From: Amoebophrya sp. A120
Lineage: Eukaryota > Sar > Dinophyceae > Syndiniales > Amoebophryaceae
NCBI GenBank assembly: GCA_905178155.1
Contig: CAJINV010000021.1
Location: forward strand, 974,449 to 1,038,448
Direction of reading: 5' to 3'
DNA: 64,000 nucleotides
Part shown: positions 58,030 through 64,000 of the stretch, one piece after another
Position numbering within the stretch: the stretch's first letter is position 1
How the letters are laid out: each line of letters opens with the position of its first letter
Translations under genes and position numbers: made by a program
The notes under the pieces: model-generated
What the model saw: only the letters and a program-made list of their open reading frames with translations
Told to the model about the DNA's origin: nothing
Databases searched by the model: none

Positions 58030-58180
58030 AGTGTATCGTCAAAGACGCTGCAGCATGAAAAGAATGCGCACTCCGTCGTGCGTAACATTCTCCACGATGG
58101 AGGGCTGCGACGTCTTCCATCTCTGCAGCTGATTCCATGCTGCGTTACATTATGCACGAGGGCGCCATGACATCGTAATA
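58030..58180. repeat. Diverged relative of the 35-kb tandem repeat
   Basis: Words ATTCTCCACGATGGAGG and ATTATGCACGAGGGCGCC are spaced about 63-66 bases apart, matching the ATTATGCACGATGGTATG unit at 35080-35325. It lies between convergent genes. Confidence 0.5.
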
Positions 58181-58201
58181 CTGAGGCTAATAGGGCCCCC
58201 G

Positions 58202-58819
58202 CTATGAATGGAGACAGTGACACCACATCAAAAGTACTACTTCTCGCACAACTACATCTACAACAGCAACATCAAGCATTACAAAAGCAACAATAAATAC
58301 GATTTCCTTCGAGAACATCTGCACCCCGTCTTCCAGCCGCTCCTTCTTGTCGACGAGCTCCTTTTCCCGCTTTTTCTGACTAGCGGTCTCGATCCGGATG
58401 GGGAGTTTGCGCATCTGCTCGCTTACCTCGTCCAGCTGGGTCGCGAACCACTCCAGTGTCAGGATTCGCTCTTTGTCCCCGACGAGTCTGCGTGCGGTTC
58501 ATGTGAAGATGTTCTTGTTGATGGGACATCTTCATCACGAATTAATAGCACGACTGCAGCCTCAAAAATCTCGATCAGGATATCCTGCAGCCGCGAGCGG
58601 GGCCTGTCATCTTCACAAAGTAAAAATGTCGATCGTTCCAGAAGTATACCTGTATCCATCCGGAATCTTGATCTTGTTCGCTTCGGCTTCTTGTCGTGCG
58701 AGTTCATCTTCCTTTTCTTGCTTGAATTTCTGCAAATACCGCGGAATCGCTCCCGGCGCGTGCATCTTCTTCGGCCTGGTTGCTTGCGACGCGGCCACAG
58801 ATGAGGGTGCTTCTGACAT
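58202..58819 (-). CDS. ENKUR: Enkurin-domain protein
   Basis: Enkurin is a microtubule inner protein of motile cilia and flagella, FAP106 in Chlamydomonas. Two exons, 58819-58650 and 58487-58202, are joined by a GT-AG intron (TACAG|GTATAC, CGCAG|ACTCG), about 151 residues. The N-terminus reads PGAIPRYLQKFKQEKEDELA, the usual P-x-YL-x-K entry. Then come DGYRLVGDKERILTLEWFAT, QLDEVSEQMRKLPIRIET and KKREKELVDKKERLEDGVQM ending FSKEIVFI, the full enkurin domain. A hydrophobic tail (VAFVMLDVAVVDVVVREVVL) beyond the usual end is odd and may be intronic read-through. It is shorter than animal enkurin, lacking the N-terminal half. Confidence 0.9.
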
Positions 58820-58970
58820 GGTGTCTGGTGTTTTCGTTTTTGAATGATAATGGAAGATGCGACGACGTCAACATCTTGATGTGTCTGTCGCATCGAAAAA
58901 CTGCAGCGGTTCTGCCACTTCTATTTGACTTCCTTGTAACCTGTATACTGATCGGTGATCGAGGATCCGA

Positions 58971-59288
58971 TCATATTTGTTCGTGAAAGAGTTTAATAGT
59001 AGTACCCATCGACCTCGGTGCCGCAGCAGCCCTTCCCGTGGCGACCCGCCTCACGCCGTTCCGCGGCACTGCCGACGCTGCACTACCTCCACCTACCCGC
59101 GCAGCAGCCGGTGTGGCCATGGAGGACGGACCACTGTAGCTCTGCTTCGGCCTGGCTGCTCCACTTCCAAATCCTACGAGTGGTGGAGCGTCAGGTGCGC
59201 CGTCCATTGGCTGCACTTTAGCGGTTTGCTGTGCCTGCTGGAGCATCATCTCTCGAAACGCGGACCGGGGTCCCGATGCTGCGGCCAT
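58971..59288 (-). CDS. Small hypothetical protein, about 105 residues
   Basis: Uninterrupted frame from ATG 59288 (MAAASGPRSAFREMMLQQAQ) to TGA 58971. Ala/Pro/Gly/Ser-rich middle (PSSMATPAAARVGGGSAA), ending MGTTIKLFHEQI. It lies 151 bp upstream of enkurin in the same direction. The frame is open for several codons upstream (LALKYLSTWLT), so an earlier exon is possible. Not recognised. Confidence 0.6.
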   Translation of the reverse strand: MAAASGPRSAFREMMLQQAQQTAKVQPMDGAPDAPPLVGFGSGAARPKQSYSGPSSMATPAAARVGGGSAASAVPRNGVRRVATGRAAAAPRSMGTTIKLFHEQI

Positions 59289-59975
59289 CGTGAGCCAGGT
59301 GCTCAAATACTTTAAAGCGAGAGGCTTGGTGCATGTGATACGAATAAACCGAATGAAATGAAGTGGGTTAGGATTCTTCCTCCCGTTTACTCCCTATTCC
59401 TTGCAAATGACGAAACGAGGACGGATATGACAAACACACTCAGGAGAAGAAGAAAAATCGAAAAAGAGCCGCGAGATCTCATTATTTATGTGTCTGATCG
59501 TCACCGTTCCCGTTTGTCTTTTTAATGCGTTTGGATGCAGCGCAGCCAAAGGCCAAGTTCAAACCTGGTTCACTTTTGCAGCCGTTTTTGTCTCTCAAGG
59601 CATGTTTTTCAAGAATCAGATTCGACACTGATACTCCACTCACTGGACCTATTTTCGCCGCACTGGGTTTGATCGCTCTGCAAACACATCACGACACTCA
59701 CACATATTTATTGTTGCGGCTGTAGGGTAGTTCGCCAATCGCCTCCTTACCACGGAACGCGTTTGACCGGAAATCAGCATTCCTTCTGCATTCTTCGCAA
59801 TGTAGATGTACGGACAAAAACACGCGTGACCATTACTTTCTCCAACATCAGACCTCAGATCACAGTCTGACAGCCGCTGTACAAAAAATCGCATTATTTG
59901 TTTGATACAGAGTGGCGGCATGAGCAGTAAATTCATTTCATCTTCCGAGGCCGGATTAAATGTAGGGTAAAATGT
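59289..59975. other. Intergenic, no gene seen
   Basis: Short frames on both strands without coherent composition. No introner ends. Confidence 0.45.
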
Positions 59976-60474
59976 TCAGGGTACAAATAACATATCCGGT
60001 ACTTCCGAGCTATTCGAGGCCTGATTAACATCAGAAGCCACGGCGCACTTCAGCTCAATCACGTTTGTTTTCTCCGCGCAGGTAAACGATTTACCTTTAC
60101 TCAACCGCAACCAGTAGGGGTTCCGCAGCCAGCGGGTCTGCATCAAGTCATTCGGCACACACGTCCACTCAAACAGTTGACTCTGTTTTCCCCATGGGAA
60201 ATGCTTACTGCAGACGCAAAAGCCTTCCCATTTGCCTTTTACGTTGGTGCACACCGTCCCATGCATGTCTTTCGGGTCGGTCGCGTCCTGTTGCATGGTG
60301 CTCGCAGCCTTCGCAGCCTCTTCCTGCTCAACGTCCGTCGTGTCGGTAAACTCGGCGTCGAACGACATCTGGCCATTTTTCACGTCCTCCAACGCAACCG
60401 TGACCACGATCACGAGGAACTGGAGGAAGAGGATAACCCCCCCCCCTCAGAAGAAAGCTCGACGAGTACAACAT
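59976..60474 (-). CDS. Putative secreted Cys-rich protein, frame broken at a poly-G tract
   Basis: The open frame ending at 59976 begins with a strongly hydrophobic stretch (VILFLQFLVIVVTVALEDV) like a signal peptide. It continues with an acidic linker and a Cys/Trp-rich domain (HGTVCTNVKGKWEGFCVCSK, LFEWTCVPNDLMQTRWLRNP, KGKSFTCAEKTNVIELKCAV). The nearest ATG (60474, MLYSSSFLLRG) is out of frame because of a run of ten G at 60437-60446. Nine or twelve G would connect them. A sequencing slip or natural variation at this run is likely. Family not recognised. Confidence 0.55.
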
Positions 60475-61850
60475 ACTGCGGTATGAGGACTACTTGAAGT
60501 ACTAGTTTCCTCTCCAGACAAGTACTAGTTGTCGCCAACACTTCTAGAAGCAGATAGATACTCTTGTATGAGTATGTAAGTAGTGGAGTCAAGATTTCAT
60601 GTGTTCTCTCTTGCAAATTCGATAATGATGAACAGAAAGGCTGTTTTAAAGAGCGCAGCTTCAGCACTGGAAGTACGAAAGCAGCACCATGTAGCAAGCT
60701 GCTTGGAAGTGTGATCTTTCTTTTTGTTTTCCCTTTTTCTTTTACGGATCAAATCCGTCCTTTTCGAGACATCGACATGGAATTGCTGATGAAGGTTTTT
60801 GAATCCGCAGCGGGGCAAAGACGGCATGTACTTTACTACGCGCTAGCGGACGGGTTCATACCAGAAATTGTTGGACTGTGCCACCGTGGATAACAGTGGC
60901 GCTGTGTTGTACTGAAAAGTGCTTCTGGTATAGGATGAAATCAAAAGCAACATAATACACCACATCGAAATCAAAAGGATATTTTGCGCGTGGTAAAAAA
61001 TCGCGTGAAGCGTTCGTTTGCAGCGAAAAAGTTTCAATCTACGAGTACGTAGTATCCAAATGATGGGTGCGGCTTCACTTTCATGTATAAACAGATGCAT
61101 GTCTGATGCGAGATGAAATAACAAACGTGATTTTTTCTCTATCCAATAACTCGATCTGAAGAACTTAGCGTACTCTGATCAGAGTAAAAAATCATGGGCG
61201 CCATAGCGAGAATTGTAATTTTACCAAGAGCTGCCGATCGTGTTGCAGACACCAGAATTGGTGCTACACAGCGAACCGACAAGCAATCGGCGAAACCACG
61301 CATCCCGGCACCGAAGAGAGGCACCATAAAAACTCTACTCTGAAGACTTTATTTTCCAATTTGCGCAGGGTGAAACTACGTACTAGAGTGTTGCTGGCAA
61401 ATGAAGGGCTAGAATCACCTACCATAAGTACTACTTCAGAATAGCGTGATTACGAAAAATCCTCTACTGGACATAAAAATTTTCATCCAAAGAGACTTTG
61501 AAGCAGAGCATAGGTGGCTTTTTTCCCAATTTGAATGTACTACGTACGTGAGGTGCATGACCTGACTAGTACCACCGTTCTATGTATAAATTTGTTTTTT
61601 CAAGTTGCGCGTGAGGTGAAACAAATTTGATTATAGAAATTGAACGTACTACGCTCGTTGTCCCAAGTAGGACCAGAACCATTCTCCTTGCGGGATCATG
61701 GACAGTGTCTGATCTAGGACATCTTTATTTTTGAAGTCGCCGTGCGATATTTTCCTTCTTGCTTCGACTGTAAAAGTTTCGCGAAGATGACTGCATCTTC
61801 ACAAACTAAGGAATCATGTTTGACGATGGCACCAGCGGCGCTGTCGCGGT
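60475..61850. other. Intergenic, no firm gene
   Basis: It contains a small plus-strand frame at about 61194-61343 (MGAIARIVILPRAADRVADT, 49 residues) that I cannot support further. Otherwise AT-rich with no introner. Confidence 0.45.
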
Positions 61851-64000
61851 TTAGATGCCCAAGGGCTTGGCACCCGCGACCTCCTCGTCGATGTTCTTGC
61901 CCTCCTCCAAGGCCTGCTCCCACTTGTATGAAATGCAAAAATGTCTGGGTCAGGAAGAGTCGGGGCTTGTCATGCACATTTTGCATGACCCATCAAGTAT
62001 GTGATGCTGATGCTAGCATCACAGATTTTTTGAGAGCTTCTTGATGCTTATTACGCATGACAAATCTTATTAATAGTATTACGCCCTCTCCGCGTGCCAA
62101 GAACTGACTCCTCTTGCTGCTCATGCAACACAGATGTTTTTAGATTCCGCAGACAGCATTACAAGCCCAACTCTTCTAGACCCAAACACTTTTGCAATCC
62201 GTAGCTTGATGATCTGAGCGATGCCCTCGATGAACAGGTTGCACAGCTGCACCTCATATCAAATGTAAAAATGTCTGGGTCTGGAAACTTGTGATGCTGG
62301 GCGGCGTCTCATGATGAGGCTACAAATGCTGGCTCAGCATGACAAATTTCTGAGCTCCTAGGTGTTGCCTATTCTGCATGACAAACTGCGTTTTGCATGA
62401 CAGGAAATTGGGGCTCTTGGGTAACCTGCATGACAGATTTAAGAGTCATGCCAGAGAAGCATGACAAATCGCGCATTCTTCCAGACCCAGGCATTTTTAC
62501 ACTTGATACCTCAGACATGCCCAACCGATCGGCGTTGGAGATGTCCCAGGTTCCGCCTGTGGTGGATGTTTCAAGGAAAATTGACAAGCGCGCATTTTGA
62601 TTTTGGAGAAGGAGGAGGAGCTTCGCGTGTGAAGTGATACAGGTGTATAATTGTGGTACACTAACATCCAGGGACATGACATGCAATCAAAGAAGCTTTT
62701 CTTTCCTCTTGGGTTACCAGATCGCGCAACCGATCGGTATAAAAATCTTCAGCACCATGTAGTGCACAGTTTTCGAATCGCCTGAATCTAAATTGTAAAG
62801 TTCTATACCAGTGGAGGCGGAGTCGACGCCAGCGGTACCGCGGGCCTGCAGCTTCATCTTCTTCAGGATGTCCTTGAAGTCCGGGCGGGCGGAGAACAGG
62901 GGGACCTTGACCATGGCGCCCGCGCGCAGACCCGTACCCAGGTTGGAGGGGCAGGTGAGGATGAAGCCCAGGTGGTCGTTGTGCATGAAGTCGTACCCCT
63001 CGGACTTCAAGCAGTCCTGCACGGCCTTGGTGGCGTTGGCGAACCGCGTGAAGATGGCGGTGATGTTGTCACCCTTCTCCATGGAGTATGGACTGCAAAC
63101 ATGTCATCTCAGTCTGTAAGACGACTGCAGCTTGTGATGCTACACTTGTGGAATCTGCTCAACTCCGTAATGCCTCAGCAGTTCGCTTTTTTGCAACAGT
63201 AGCAACAACAGTTTGCAAGAGTATGGCATTTGCGATGCGGGAAGACAGGCATCAAGAAGCACATCTGCTTTCCTCCAGATGGATCCAGACACATTTGCAG
63301 TGGATATGGACACGATGCGCAGCTGGTCCTCCTCGTTGACCCAGTATCAAAAGGAAAAATCCCCCCTCCCCATATCGAAACGAAATTTCTGATGCTGGAT
63401 TTGCGTACACAAATCAGGTCTGTCTTGCTGGAGAGGACTGCAGGCATATACCAAGCCTGGGTCGAGAGGTTTTGACGTAGGGGACTAGCATGACAGACGT
63501 CGGCCCTGTAAGCCCAACAGCATCACAAACCGCCTGCATAATGCGGCGGACTCTCTGGCTTTGCCTTCTTGCAAGACAGACAGGATTTGTGACCTCAAGT
63601 CTGCATCACAATTTTTCAGACGAATGCGTTTTCAATATGGGGAGGGGGGATTTTTCCTCACAATACCCAGACGAAGAAGTTCTCGGCGTCGTTGTGGTAG
63701 ATACCGCGGGCGTCGGGCCAGTGGCGACCGCAGCCGGAGGACAGCAACAGGGTGGAGTCCGGCTCCTGGAACAAGTTGCCGTTCTTGCGCAAGGCCTCCT
63801 CCTTCTCCTTGGTCATACCCTTCAACTCGGGCTCCATGGACTTGGACCCGTTCAACGGGAAGTACTGACCCTTCAACTCGCCCTCCATCTTCATCAGCCC
63901 CTTCACGCAGACACGCTCGGTCTCGCGGCGCTGCTCGAACGAGCACGCCGGGGGCAGCGGCAAGCCGCGCACGGAACGACCGGTGCGGCACCGGGTGGTC
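61851..64000 (-). CDS. Phosphagen kinase, creatine-kinase-like (5' end outside window)
   Basis: It transfers phosphate between ATP and a guanidino compound. The C-terminal part, about 295 residues, is present. From the right edge: RCRTGRSVRGLPLPPACSFE, an ATP-guanido kinase block; GCGRHWPDARGIYHNDAENF; then FFVWVNEEDQLRIVSM-EKGDN; the signature around the active cysteine, ILTCPSNLGTGLRAGA; LKLQARGT-like QARGTAGVDSASTGG; and WDISNADRLGMSEV. The end is AKPLGI with TAA at 61851. Four introners (63345, 63087, 62257, 61927) and one GT-AG intron (about 62576-62798) are removed. The wording is closer to creatine kinase (WVNEED, GGVD, SNADRLG) than to typical arginine kinase, but the substrate specificity is not settled by what is visible. 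It could serve flagellar energy supply. Confidence 0.92.
61927..62203 (-). mobile_element. Introner, family A, duplication (A/G)CTTG
   Basis: Ends TATGAAATGCAAAAATGTCT and AACACTTTTGCAATCCGTA. The flanks ACTTG and GCTTG match at four of five bases. Removal joins AQIIK to WEQAL. Confidence 0.92.
62257..62508 (-). mobile_element. Introner, family A, duplication CCTCA
   Basis: Ends TATCAAATGTAAAAATGTCT and AGGCATTTTTACACTTGATA. CCTCA is at 62252-62256 and 62509-62513. Removal joins GMSEV to QLCNL in the phosphagen kinase. It can be read as GT-AG in one rotation. Confidence 0.95.
63087..63306 (-). mobile_element. Introner, family A-like, duplication TGGA(G/C)
   Basis: Ends TATGGACTGCAAACATGTC and GACACATTTGCAGTGGATA. 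The flanks TGGAG and TGGAC match at four of five bases. Removal joins RIVSM to EKGDN, as expected for the kinase. Confidence 0.93.
63345..63665 (-). mobile_element. Introner, family H, duplication CCCAG
   Basis: Ends TATCAAAAGGAAAAATCCCC and GGGGATTTTTCCTCACAATA. CCCAG is at 63340-63344 and 63666-63670. Removal joins FFVWV to NEEDQ in the phosphagen kinase. Confidence 0.96.

Noticed and set aside
61194..61343. 49-residue plus-strand frame MGAIARIVILPRAAD...
   Set aside because: Too short and isolated to call; kept only as a note in the intergenic entry.
1..64000. tRNA, rRNA or spliced-leader RNA genes
   Set aside because: I looked for tRNA arms, rRNA core words and a dinoflagellate-type spliced-leader sequence and saw none that I could support by eye.

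Overview
The window is nuclear DNA from a flagellated eukaryote. It carries spliced genes for an axonemal dynein intermediate chain and an enkurin, a creatine-kinase-like phosphagen kinase, a histidine acid phosphatase, and several very long low-complexity proteins. Almost every gene lies on the minus strand; one clear exception is on the plus strand near 57 kb. This near one-way layout, together with the very dense introner-like insertions, suggests an alveolate of the dinoflagellate lineage, most like the parasitic Syndiniales (Amoebophrya type). That placement is inference; I found no spliced-leader sequence, rRNA or tRNA to confirm it.

Layout, left to right: a giant Ser/Arg-rich protein gene (84-11029); a probable mitochondrial-targeted protein (12581-15336); a small gene with an in-frame TGA (16265-16880); a giant gene of about 14 kb whose C-terminal part holds a chromo-barrel/Tudor-knot domain (18643-32505); two small unknown genes (32774-35574); a poorly resolved stretch to 37 kb; the histidine acid phosphatase (37125-41216); a GC-rich island; the dynein intermediate chain DNAI1 (43779-48718); a small helical protein (49392-49844); a second GC-rich island; a 435-residue orphan (51614-52921); a weak multi-exon candidate; a Pro/Gln-rich protein (54427-55968); the plus-strand gene (56884-58028); enkurin (58202-58819); two small proteins; and the phosphagen kinase, cut by the right edge.

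The dominant and most interesting feature is a set of about 40 short insertions (150-600 bp, mostly 150-310) placed inside coding sequence. Each begins TA and ends TA, has terminal inverted repeats, and is flanked by a 5-bp direct repeat. Removing the element plus one copy of the repeat restores the reading frame, which can be checked against conserved proteins (DNAI1, phosphagen kinase, acid phosphatase, chromo-barrel). They therefore behave both as DNA-transposon-like insertions and as introns. They fall into about eight families by inverted-repeat sequence, here called A to H, yet share an internal motif TTTGT(C/A/G)ATGC and its complement. Most offer no GT-AG splice choice, while ordinary GT-AG introns occur in the same genes. 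Two functional links are visible: DNAI1 and enkurin are both axoneme proteins, and the phosphagen kinase could buffer ATP for motility.
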